From Snuella sedimenti (GTDB lineage Bacteria > Bacteroidota > Bacteroidia > Flavobacteriales > Flavobacteriaceae): a stretch of 44,802 bases of DNA. The notes under the pieces are model-generated. The model was not told the DNA's origin. It saw only the letters and a list, made by a program, of their open reading frames with translations, and did no database searches. The DNA lies in assembly GCF_016428595.1 (NCBI RefSeq), contig NZ_JAELVQ010000027.1, positions 1 through 44,802 on the forward strand, given 5' to 3'. The translations under genes and the position numbers were made by a program. The stretch's first letter is position 1; each line of letters opens with the position of its first letter. Positions 9,232-16,603 of the stretch are shown here, in pieces.

Positions 9232-10623
9232 TTATAAACTTTTAGCGATCTCACCAATCTCACCAATAAACTTATCTGCCAGCGTATTTGCTTCGGTTTG
9301 TGATTTCGCTTCTGTATAAACGCGAATAATGGGCTCTGTATTGCTCTTTCTTAAATGCACCCAATTTTCAGGAAAATCAATTTTAACACCATCAATTGTT
9401 GACACATTTTCATCTTGGTAACGATTTGCTATAGCTTCTAAAATACCGTCCACATTTAAATTGTGGGTTAATTCAATTTTCTTCTTACTCATGAAATAGT
9501 TAGGATATGATTTTCGCAACGCGCTCACACGCATTTTCTTGTCTGCCAATAAACTCAAAAACAAAGCCACACCAACAAGGGCATCACGACCGTAATGTGA
9601 TTCTGGGTAAATGATGCCTCCATTTCCTTCACCACCAATAACCACATTATTTTTTTTCATCAAGTTTACCACATTCACCTCTCCAACAGCACTTGCCTCA
9701 TAGGTGCCCCCATAGGCTTCTGTTATATCTTTTAAGGCTCTGGTCGAACTCATATTACTCACCGTATTACCTGGTGTTCTACTAAGTACGTAATCGGCAC
9801 AGGCTACGAGTGTATATTCTTCACCAAACATCTCTCCATTTTCATCTACAAATGCCAAACGATCGACATCTGGATCCACTACTATACCAAAATCGGCATG
9901 CTCTTCAACCACTTTCTTTGATAAATCAGCCAAATGTTCCTTTAAAGGTTCGGGATTATGCGGAAAATGTCCTGTTGGTTCACAATACAACTTTACAACA
10001 TCAACCCCTAAACGCTCTAACAATAATGGAATCGCTATTCCTCCCGTAGAATTCACACCATCGACCACAACCTTAAACCTAGCCTCTTCAATAGCTTTAA
10101 CAGTCACTAACGACAAGTCTAAAACTTCAATAATATGTAAATCGATGTATGCACGGTTTTTTGTGATCTTTCCTAAGTTATCAACATCCGAGAAATCGAT
10201 ATTACCCCCCTCAGCAATTTCTAAAATTTTTGCGCCTTCGGCTGCATTTAAAAATTCTCCCTTTTCGTTTAATAGTTTTAAAGCGTTCCATTGTTTTGGA
10301 TTATGACTGGCTGTTAGAACAATTCCGCCATCGGCATGTTCCATTGGTACAGCAATCTCCACCGTGGGTGTTGTAGACAGCTCCAAATCAATAACATGAA
10401 TACCTTGAGCTACCAATGTGTTCATGACAAGGTTCTGAATCATCTTACCCGAAATACGGGCATCTCTCCCTACTACAACGCTGTAATTATCCTTATTGCG
10501 TTGCTGCTTTATCCAAGCTCCATAAGCAGCTGCAAATTTAACGGCGTCAAAAGGTGTCAAGTTATCACCTGCTTGTCCGCCAATTGTTCCCCTAATTCCT
10601 GAAATTGATTTTATGAGTGTCAT
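9232..10623 (-). CDS. glmM: Phosphoglucosamine mutase
   Basis: 463 residues of the alpha-D-phosphohexomutase superfamily. The phosphoserine loop is T-A-S-H-N-P-K-Q-W-N (about residue 100), the metal loop is D-P-D-V-D-R-L-A-F-V-D, the sugar-specificity loop is G-E-G-N-G-G, and the phosphate-binding end is R-K-S-N-T-E-P-I-I-R-V-Y. It probably turns glucosamine-6-phosphate into glucosamine-1-phosphate for peptidoglycan and LPS precursors. A phosphomannomutase role is possible, since the two are hard to separate in Bacteroidota. A TATATTTG -7 box lies 27 bases upstream of the start. Confidence 0.88.
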   Translation of the reverse strand: MTLIKSISGIRGTIGGQAGDNLTPFDAVKFAAAYGAWIKQQRNKDNYSVVVGRDARISGKMIQNLVMNTLVAQGIHVIDLELSTTPTVEIAVPMEHADGGIVLTASHNPKQWNALKLLNEKGEFLNAAEGAKILEIAEGGNIDFSDVDNLGKITKNRAYIDLHIIEVLDLSLVTVKAIEEARFKVVVDGVNSTGGIAIPLLLERLGVDVVKLYCEPTGHFPHNPEPLKEHLADLSKKVVEEHADFGIVVDPDVDRLAFVDENGEMFGEEYTLVACADYVLSRTPGNTVSNMSSTRALKDITEAYGGTYEASAVGEVNVVNLMKKNNVVIGGEGNGGIIYPESHYGRDALVGVALFLSLLADKKMRVSALRKSYPNYFMSKKKIELTHNLNVDGILEAIANRYQDENVSTIDGVKIDFPENWVHLRKSNTEPIIRVYTEAKSQTEANTLADKFIGEIGEIAKSL

Positions 10624-10649
10624 TGTAAGTTAGTTTTGTAATATATACA

Positions 10650-10657
10650 CAAATATA
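10650..10657 (-). promoter_or_regulatory. -7 box TATATTTG ahead of glmM
   Basis: TAnnTTTG match on the minus strand (reads CAAATATA on plus), 27 bases before the glmM ATG, in the divergent gap with the ACP phosphodiesterase gene. Confidence 0.5.
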
Positions 10658-10693
10658 CAGCTATTCTTAATTCCTAATTCGTAAATTACACCA

Positions 10694-11281
10694 ATGAATT
10701 ACTTAGCCCATATTTACCTTTCGGGAGATAATAGCTTGGTGACTATTGGTAATTTTATTGCCGATACTATTAAAGGTAGCTCTTACAAGGATTACCCCAA
10801 ACCCATTCAAATTGGGGTGTTACTGCATCGACATATCGATACGTTTACAGATGCCCATTCTGTAGTTAGACAAAGTACCAAACGCCTTCACGCAAAATAC
10901 AGTCATTATTCCGGAGTTATTGTCGACATTCTTTACGATCATTTTTTAGCTAAAAATTGGGAGCAATACAGTTCAACTCCACTAGATGTCTATGCACATA
11001 ATTTTTACGATTCATTGGATAAACATTACGATATATTGCCTTTGCGTGTTAAAAAAATGATGCCATATATGATGGCAGATAATTGGTTAGTGAGCTACGC
11101 TTCAATTGAAGGTATAGCAAAAGTTTTGTGGGGCATGGATCGAAGAACCAAAAATAAATCTGGTATGCATGGGGCTGTTCATGAGCTTGAAGTTTTTTAT
11201 TCTGATTTTGAATCGGAATTTACACTGTTTTTTAATGAACTTATCACCTTTTCAAAGCATAAACTAATTGAGCTTTCTTAA
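10694..11281 (+). CDS. Acyl carrier protein phosphodiesterase (AcpH-like)
   Basis: 195 residues. The start M-N-Y-L-A-H-I-Y-L-S and the motifs G-N-F-I-A-D, G-V-L-L-H-R-x-I-D-x-F-T-D and V-D-I-L-Y-D-H-F-L-A fit the AcpH (DUF479) family, an HD-like metal hydrolase fold. Family members remove the phosphopantetheine arm from acyl carrier protein. The metal-binding H and D residues are present. It is divergent from glmM and ends 16 bases before the gamma-glutamyltransferase start, so these two are probably one transcript. Confidence 0.87.
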   Translation: MNYLAHIYLSGDNSLVTIGNFIADTIKGSSYKDYPKPIQIGVLLHRHIDTFTDAHSVVRQSTKRLHAKYSHYSGVIVDILYDHFLAKNWEQYSSTPLDVYAHNFYDSLDKHYDILPLRVKKMMPYMMADNWLVSYASIEGIAKVLWGMDRRTKNKSGMHGAVHELEVFYSDFESEFTLFFNELITFSKHKLIELS

Positions 11282-11297
11282 ATTATTTTCCTCAGTC

Positions 11298-12983
11298 ATG
11301 AAATACTTTCTAATTACCATTCTAAGTACCTTTTTTTTATTTGCATCGTGTAATAAAAAAATAACTAAGAGAGGGCTTATAACCAAACATGCCATGGTCG
11401 TATCTGCTCGAGAAGAAGCTTCAAAAATTGGTAGCGATATATTGAAAAAAGGCGGTAATGCTTTTGATGCCATGGTTGCGACAGAGCTGGCCTTAGCTGT
11501 AGCCTATCCCTATGCTGGTAATATTGGTGGCGGTGGCTTTATGGTTTACAGAAAACATGATGGCAAAACAGGCTGTTTAGATTATAGGGAAAAAGCACCT
11601 TTGCAAGCAACAAAATCCATGTATCTGGATAAAGACCATAATATTATTCCTGAAAAAAGTACTTTAGGAGCTATGGCCATTGGTATTCCCGGTACTATTG
11701 CCGGTATATTTGCCGTACACGAAAAATTTGGCACTTTACCAATTCAAGAAATCTTTCAGCCCGTAATCGATTTAGCAAACAACGGTGTTGTTGTGACAGA
11801 AAAGCAAGCCAAACAAATTTACAGTAAACAAGCTGATTTTTTAAAAGTCAATAAAGACACTATCCTTTTTTCTAACGAGTGGAAAATAAACGACACCATT
11901 ATCCAAACCAACCTAGGAAGAACTCTAACACGTATTATGCAAAATGGACGTGATGAGTTTTACAAAGGAGAAACCGCAAAAACACTTTCAAGGTTCATAC
12001 AAGATAATGGTGGTATTATTACAGAGGAAGATTTAGCAAAATACGAAGCCAAGTGGCGTAACCCTATTATATTTGAATACGATGACTTAAAAATCATCTC
12101 TATGTCTCCTCCTTCCAGTGGTGGTATTTGCTTAGCACAAATTATGAAAATGATAGAACCTTTCGATCTTCATAATTATGGGCATAACACATTAAAAACC
12201 ATTCAAATACTAACTGAAGCTGAGCGCCGTTCGTATGCTGACAGAAGCTTTTATCTTGCCGACCCCGACTTTGTAAACATTCCTAGTATAGAATTGCTAG
12301 ATAGTACGTACCTAAAAAAGCGTATGGCCAATTTTTCTTTTGAAAAGGCGACGAGATCAAGCGAGGTATCCCATGGCAAAATTGAAATAGTTGAAAGTAA
12401 TGAAACAACGCACTACTCCATAATTGATCAGTTCGGAAATGCTGTTTCGGCAACAACGACCCTAAACGGTGCTTACGGTTCAAAACTCTATTGTTCCGAA
12501 CTTGGCTTCTTTCTAAACAATGAGATGGATGATTTTAGTAGCAAACCAGGAGTTCCAAATATGTTTGGTCTTATAGGCGGTGAGTCTAACAGTATTGCTC
12601 CAGGAAAGCGCATGTTAAGTTCTATGACCCCCACAATTATAGAAAAGAATGATGCTTTATTCATGGTTGTTGGAACACCTGGTGGGGCAACCATTATTAC
12701 CACTGTTTTACAAACAATTTTGAATGTACACGAATTTGGTATGACCATGCAAGAAGCAGTAAATGCTCCACGATTTCATCACCAATGGCTTCCTGATGAA
12801 ATTCGTATGGAACCCAACACTTTCAATATACATCTTATAAAAGAGCTGGAACACCTAGGGTATGAAATAACGACAAAGCACTCCCCTGTTATTGGTAAAG
12901 TCGACGGAATACTTGTTTTAGATGATAAAACGCTAGAGGGTGGTGCAGATAATCGAGGAGACGATACAGCCGTCGGTTTTTAA
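11298..12983 (+). CDS. ggt: Gamma-glutamyltransferase (lipoprotein)
   Basis: 561 residues from the ATG at 11298, chosen because it begins a lipoprotein signal peptide (MKYFLITILSTFFLFASC); a longer frame reaches back into the previous gene. The enzyme hydrolyses or transfers the gamma-glutamyl group of glutathione and related peptides in the periplasm. It is made as a proenzyme that cleaves itself before a threonine. That residue is Thr370, in E-T-T-H-Y-S-I-I-D. Other family motifs are G-N-I-G-G-G-G-F-M, M-S-P-P-S-S-G-G and P-G-K-R-M-L-S-S-M-T-P-T. All active-site motifs look intact. Confidence 0.94.
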   Translation: MKYFLITILSTFFLFASCNKKITKRGLITKHAMVVSAREEASKIGSDILKKGGNAFDAMVATELALAVAYPYAGNIGGGGFMVYRKHDGKTGCLDYREKAPLQATKSMYLDKDHNIIPEKSTLGAMAIGIPGTIAGIFAVHEKFGTLPIQEIFQPVIDLANNGVVVTEKQAKQIYSKQADFLKVNKDTILFSNEWKINDTIIQTNLGRTLTRIMQNGRDEFYKGETAKTLSRFIQDNGGIITEEDLAKYEAKWRNPIIFEYDDLKIISMSPPSSGGICLAQIMKMIEPFDLHNYGHNTLKTIQILTEAERRSYADRSFYLADPDFVNIPSIELLDSTYLKKRMANFSFEKATRSSEVSHGKIEIVESNETTHYSIIDQFGNAVSATTTLNGAYGSKLYCSELGFFLNNEMDDFSSKPGVPNMFGLIGGESNSIAPGKRMLSSMTPTIIEKNDALFMVVGTPGGATIITTVLQTILNVHEFGMTMQEAVNAPRFHHQWLPDEIRMEPNTFNIHLIKELEHLGYEITTKHSPVIGKVDGILVLDDKTLEGGADNRGDDTAVGF

Positions 12984-13065
12984 GTGTTTTCCTTTATTAG
13001 CTCGGTGGTATTTAATAATTTAGTCTCGGCACACTAAGCATTTGTAAACAAAAGCAATAGGACTA

Positions 13066-13779
13066 ATGAAACCAAAAAAAACACTAAAGCTGGTTATTGG
13101 GATCTTTATATTTCTCACACTTCCCAGCATCTTGTTTTCAGGTTTTATGTTCTTTAAATACAATGAAGCACTTCCCACTGGCCAATCTGGAGAGCAAGCA
13201 GACTTGTTAGCACATAAAATGTTATCGGCTCTTAACTATGAAGCTTATAAAATCACAAATTATATTGAGTGGACCTATAAAAAAAGACGTCATTACGAAT
13301 GGGAAAAAAGCAAGAATATATGCCATGTATATTGGAAAGAATATAAAGTAAGCCTAAACCTAAACGATCCTTCCAGTAGCAAAGCCTTTGTTCATAGCTT
13401 TATAGTGGAAAGTGATATTTCTAAAGACCTTATTACCAAAGCTAAAAAGTATTTTAAAAGAGATTCTTTTTGGCTTATAGCTCCCTATACTGTTTTTAAC
13501 GAAGGAACCAAGCGAAAAATAGTCACAATTAACAATAATGAAGCTCTTTTGGTAACCTACACTTCAGGTGGGCTAGCTGCTGGAGACTCCTACTTATGGA
13601 TATTGGATGAAGAAGGAAAACCGAAAAGTTTTAAAATGTGGACATCCGTATTACCGATCAATGGATTAGAAGCTACTTGGTCCGACTGGACTACTACAGA
13701 AAGTGGCGCCCAACTCCCAACATTTCATAAACTACTGGTTGCCGGATTTGAAATCAGTGCCATAAAAGGAACACAATAA
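13066..13779 (+). CDS. Hypothetical membrane-anchored protein
   Basis: 237 residues. One N-terminal membrane segment (about 9-29) with positive residues before it (K-P-K-K-T-L-K) predicts a cytoplasm-in anchor and an exported body. The body has many aromatic residues (H-Y-E-W-E-K, V-Y-W-K-E-Y, T-S-G-G-L-A-A-G-D-S-Y-L-W-I-L) and alternating beta strands, with no cysteine pair and no catalytic motif I can name. It is located 82 bases after ggt on the same strand. The function is unknown. Confidence 0.7.
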   Translation: MKPKKTLKLVIGIFIFLTLPSILFSGFMFFKYNEALPTGQSGEQADLLAHKMLSALNYEAYKITNYIEWTYKKRRHYEWEKSKNICHVYWKEYKVSLNLNDPSSSKAFVHSFIVESDISKDLITKAKKYFKRDSFWLIAPYTVFNEGTKRKIVTINNNEALLVTYTSGGLAAGDSYLWILDEEGKPKSFKMWTSVLPINGLEATWSDWTTTESGAQLPTFHKLLVAGFEISAIKGTQ

Positions 13780-13854
13780 TTTCCTCGTTTCTTTAGTAAT
13801 TAAAAAAAATCTGAAAAATTCATAGATAAATTTTATTTAGTTAGGATTCCTTAC

Positions 13855-13862
13855 TATATTTG
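13855..13862 (+). promoter_or_regulatory. -7 box TATATTTG ahead of the thioredoxin-like gene
   Basis: TAnnTTTG match 30 bases before the ATG at 13893. The sequence upstream is T-rich but has no exact TTTG at the usual distance. Confidence 0.5.
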
Positions 13863-13892
13863 TGAACTAACAATTAATAAACTTTAGTAATT

Positions 13893-14126
13893 ATGAGTAA
13901 ATCCATTTTTTATCACGCAGGTTGTCCAGTATGTGTAAGTGCTGAACATGACATTTTAGATCTATTAGGTGCAAATAGTGTAGACATTGTAAACATAGGT
14001 GAAAACAAGTCTAGAATTGAAGAGGCAGAACAAGCTGGTGTTAAATCTGTTCCTGCATTATTAACGCCAAATGGAAATGTACTTCATATCAATTTTGGTG
14101 CATCCATTACCGATGTGAAAGGTTAG
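13893..14126 (+). CDS. Small thioredoxin-like protein (CPVC)
   Basis: 77 residues with the redox motif Cys11-P-V-Cys14 right after the first strand (S-I-F-Y-H-A-G). A later V-K-S-V-P-A-L-L matches the cis-proline loop of the thioredoxin/glutaredoxin fold. The length fits a minimal glutaredoxin-like domain without export signal, so it acts in the cytoplasm. It has its own promoter-like box and lies upstream of a MarR regulator that carries a C-terminal cysteine cluster, which suggests a shared role in redox or metal response. That link is inference only. Confidence 0.8.
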   Translation: MSKSIFYHAGCPVCVSAEHDILDLLGANSVDIVNIGENKSRIEEAEQAGVKSVPALLTPNGNVLHINFGASITDVKG

Positions 14127-14210
14127 ATTACAGTCCTAATCAATTAAAGCATATTTGGTTGAGTGCTATAATTGAAGTAGTAAATTGCAATTAATTAACT
14201 TTAGGATTGT

Positions 14211-14218
14211 TAAATTTG
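14211..14218 (+). promoter_or_regulatory. Possible -7 box TAAATTTG ahead of the MarR gene
   Basis: Matches TAnnTTTG, 34 bases before the ATG. It overlaps the left end of the hairpin at 14217-14244, so a transcript starting here would begin inside the hairpin. Confidence 0.35.
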
Positions 14219-14248
14219 CCTGTCGTTCATTATTTCGGCAGGCATTTT
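14217..14248 (+). terminator. Hairpin with T tract directly before the MarR start
   Basis: TGCCTGTCG (14217-14225) pairs with CGGCAGGCA (14236-14244) with one G-T pair and a 10-nt loop, followed by TTTT (14245-14248). It ends 4 bases before the ATG at 14253. It may be the terminator of the thioredoxin-like gene, or an operator or attenuator for the regulator gene. Confidence 0.6.
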
Positions 14249-14252
14249 AATT

Positions 14253-14852
14253 ATGGAAGATACTATTTTTAATCCCAATGAAAAGCAGAGCATTTCTAGT
14301 AAAATTACTGTAGGACTAGAACGTATTTCTGAAGTTTTTAAAGTACTTCTTTGGGAAAAAGCCAAGTTGGTTGGCTTAAGTCCCATACAAATCCAAATAC
14401 TTATTTTTATTGCATACCACCAACAAAACCTGTGCAATGTAAGTCATTTAGCCAAGGAGTTTAATGTTACCAAACCTACAATTAGCGATGCTGTTCGTGT
14501 TTTGCTACAAAAAGAACTTATAATAAAAAAAATTGCTTCAAATGATAGTAGAAGGTATTCCATAGCACTTTCAGAATCTGGTAATAAAATGGTTAGCGAT
14601 ACCGAGAATTTTGCTGCCCCGTTAAATACTCAGCTTAAGAATATTGCAACAGACGATCTAGAAAACCTTTTTAAAACACTCGCCAAATTAATTTACAAAC
14701 TCAATCGTAGCGGGATATTAACCGTTCAGCGTACCTGCTATGGTTGTAAGTTTTATGCTCAGAAGGACAATAACGATTTTTGCAACTTACTTGATAAACC
14801 TCTTAAATCTGAAGAAATCCGATTGGACTGTCCCGAATTTAAAGAGGTTTGA
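14253..14852 (+). CDS. MarR-family regulator with C-terminal four-cysteine cluster
   Basis: 199 residues. The N-terminal 150 residues form a MarR-type winged helix: the recognition part is L-C-N-V-S-H-L-A-K-E-F-N-V-T-K-P-T-I-S-D-A-V-R-V-L followed by the wing S-N-D-S-R-R-Y-S-I-A-L-S-E-S-G. The extra tail (about 155-199) holds Cys162-x2-Cys165, Cys177 and Cys193, a spacing suited to a metal ion or an Fe-S cluster. A hairpin lies directly before the start codon, and a CPVC redox protein gene lies upstream. It probably senses redox state or metal; the target genes are unknown. Confidence 0.85.
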   Translation: MEDTIFNPNEKQSISSKITVGLERISEVFKVLLWEKAKLVGLSPIQIQILIFIAYHQQNLCNVSHLAKEFNVTKPTISDAVRVLLQKELIIKKIASNDSRRYSIALSESGNKMVSDTENFAAPLNTQLKNIATDDLENLFKTLAKLIYKLNRSGILTVQRTCYGCKFYAQKDNNDFCNLLDKPLKSEEIRLDCPEFKEV

Positions 14853-14935
14853 TATCATTAAATTATATTCATTTCAAATTACAGCAAGACCGTACGCTAA
14901 CTAACGTCCTATTGACTTCAAGCAAACAGTCTAAA

Positions 14936-15460
14936 TTATTTACTTCTTTGCCCAACAAAAAAGTGGTTCTTGGATTTAAACAATACATTAAACGTGGTTA
15001 AACTTCCATATATTCTGGTAATATACTGTTGCAAATCTATTTTACCCTGCTCATCCAAATCGCTGGAATTAATACGCTGCTCCATAACACGCAAGCGATC
15101 CCTAACCATTGTTATTTTATGAAAAAAAGTATCAATTGGAATTTCCTTTCCTTGCAGTGCCGAATCACCTGGCTGTAGGACTATGGTCCCGCCTTTCCAT
15201 TTATCTGCTATTGGTACAATTTCAGAAACATCACTCCATTTCTTTAAAATTTTCACCAAACTACTTTCAACATCAAAAAAACTTACAGTATCCACATCGC
15301 CATCTGCTGCCTCTATTATTTCAAATTCACTATCAATAGCTATGGTTTCTAAACCTTTATCTATAAAAGTAACCCAATAATGTTGTGAGGTTACGTTGGT
15401 AACAACTCCCTTACCATAATCTGCATGATCGATTCTTGATCCAATCCCTAATAATTTCAC
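14936..15460 (-). CDS. Hypothetical protein with N-terminal beta-barrel-like domain
   Basis: 174 residues, GTG start at 15460 (no ATG occurs until far inside the protein). The first 45 residues (I-G-S-R-I-D-H-A-D-Y-G-K-G-V-V-T-N...Y-W-V-T-F-I-D-K-G) resemble the small Tudor/SH3-like barrels found in helicase tails and CarD-like proteins. The C-terminal half looks helical (M-V-R-D-R-L-R-V-M-E-Q-R-I). No signal peptide, so probably cytoplasmic. The leader and start region are similar to those of the amidohydrolase gene (32615-32668). The function is unknown. Confidence 0.72.
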   Translation of the reverse strand: MKLLGIGSRIDHADYGKGVVTNVTSQHYWVTFIDKGLETIAIDSEFEIIEAADGDVDTVSFFDVESSLVKILKKWSDVSEIVPIADKWKGGTIVLQPGDSALQGKEIPIDTFFHKITMVRDRLRVMEQRINSSDLDEQGKIDLQQYITRIYGSLTTFNVLFKSKNHFFVGQRSK

Positions 15461-15506
15461 GCGTTTAAATTTTTAGTTAATTATTGATTCTATTCTAATT
15501 ATAAAA
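15452..15506 (-). repeat. Shared leader element with GTG start, copy A
   Basis: Read on the minus strand, this 55-base stretch matches the leader of the amidohydrolase gene (32615-32668) at 48 of 55 aligned positions. Both contain AAATTTAAACG(C/T)GTGAAATTA, where GTG is the start codon. A 15-base piece also occurs at 37269-37283. Confidence 0.6.
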
Positions 15507-16058
15507 TTTTGTTCTATACAAAACGCCTTTCATAAACTAACCTGCATATTAGCTACAATTTTAGTTTCCCTTTTGTATAGCTATTTCTAAAATAAGATAA
15601 AAATCTGATTTTGAAGACTAGCCCCCGGAGTATTTTAAATCTCGACTATTGAGAAATTAATTACTTAAAGTTCACTTTGTACATTCTGTATAAAAATACA
15701 CAATCCACTTAATACATTACAAGAAAAAAACAACATGTTTTTACCATAAACAAGTTCAATCTTCCCTTTTAAAATTCTTAATATTTTGTTAAAATTCAAT
15801 TTTAACTTTACGCTCAACACCCCCCTTTAAATGTAGGGGTATCTATAAATTTTCGCCTCATAGAACACACCTTCCCATACCCAAAATCAGGCATCAATTA
15901 AAAGTAAGCTAACTACATTTTCACCTACCCTCATTTATGAGGAGGTTACACCTCTTACCCTACAATACAATAAAGGTTAAATATTTCTAAAGCCACTTTA
16001 AAATATGTAGATTAAACCATTATTTTGTTCAAAATTCTAAAAAATAATTTTATTGATT
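15507..16058. other. Long intergenic region without a gene
   Basis: About 550 very A+T-rich bases between an unknown minus-strand gene and a small secreted plus-strand protein. No coding frame stands out. Visible structure: CCTCAT-TT-ATGAGG (15929-15942), GAGG...CCTC just after it, and a CCCC...GGGG pair near 15821-15838. It probably holds the divergent promoters, but no clear TAnnTTTG box at a good position was found. Confidence 0.5.
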
Positions 16059-16430
16059 ATGAAAAAAATACTACTTATACTTTTATTGGTAACCGGATAC
16101 AGTTATGCAAATGATTTAAACACTGTGAGCTTTGATAATGACAAACCAAAAGTTGGAGATGTATTGGTTATAAACGCTACTTCAAACACCAAATACAACC
16201 ATATAAGTTTTCCTAAATTAAACACCATAGTTAAAAGAGGCGGTTTAGCTAACTATAAGACTGTTCACGGTCAAAAAGTAATTATAAAAAAAGTAATTGA
16301 TAACAACGACGGTAGTACAACCGTTGTGTTAGTAAGTAAGGATAAAACTAAATTCTTTGGTTTTTTAAAATCAGTGAAAGCCAACTACCACAAATCGGTC
16401 GATTCGGGTGAGTTATCTAAAATTAACTAA
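16059..16430 (+). CDS. Small secreted hypothetical protein
   Basis: 123 residues from the ATG at 16059; an in-frame TTG six bases upstream is less likely, since the signal peptide MKKILLILLLVTGYSYA starts at the ATG. The mature part is basic, rich in lysine and beta-strand-like (K-V-G-D-V-L-V-I-N-A-T-S, Q-K-V-I-I-K-K-V-I-D-N-N-D-G-S-T-T-V-V-L-V), without cysteines. It is likely periplasmic or secreted. It is followed by its own terminator. No family was recognised. Confidence 0.72.
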   Translation: MKKILLILLLVTGYSYANDLNTVSFDNDKPKVGDVLVINATSNTKYNHISFPKLNTIVKRGGLANYKTVHGQKVIIKKVIDNNDGSTTVVLVSKDKTKFFGFLKSVKANYHKSVDSGELSKIN

Positions 16431-16463
16431 TTTTACGTACTACAAACATTTAAGTTGTAAAAA

Positions 16464-16492
16464 GCCGTATATCCTTTATGCGGCTTTTATTT
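16464..16492 (+). terminator. Rho-independent terminator of the small secreted gene
   Basis: GCCGTAT (16464-16470) pairs with ATGCGGC (16478-16484) with a 7-nt loop, followed by TTTTATTTTT. It lies 34 bases after the stop codon. Confidence 0.75.
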
Positions 16493-16580
16493 TTCTGCAA
16501 ATCCTCAAAGTAATTTGCATTATCGCAAACTACATCAAAATTCAAGGCATTCCCTCCCAAGAAATTAACAACTAAAATTG

Positions 16581-16588
16581 TAACTTTG
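16581..16588 (+). promoter_or_regulatory. -7 box TAACTTTG ahead of uvrA
   Basis: Exact TAnnTTTG match ending 15 bases before the ATG at 16604, so the leader would be only about 8-11 nt. A second ACTTTG follows at once. Confidence 0.6.
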
Positions 16589-16603
16589 CAACTTTGCATT
16601 TCT

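Noticed and set aside
11268-11297. Upstream start of the gamma-glutamyltransferase gene inside the ACP phosphodiesterase gene
   Set aside because: The ATG at 11298 begins exactly at a lipoprotein signal peptide; the longer form would spoil it.
16586-16603. TTG start giving six more residues for uvrA
   Set aside because: The TTG lies within the -7 promoter box, so it would not be in the transcript; the ATG at 16604 fits the family start.
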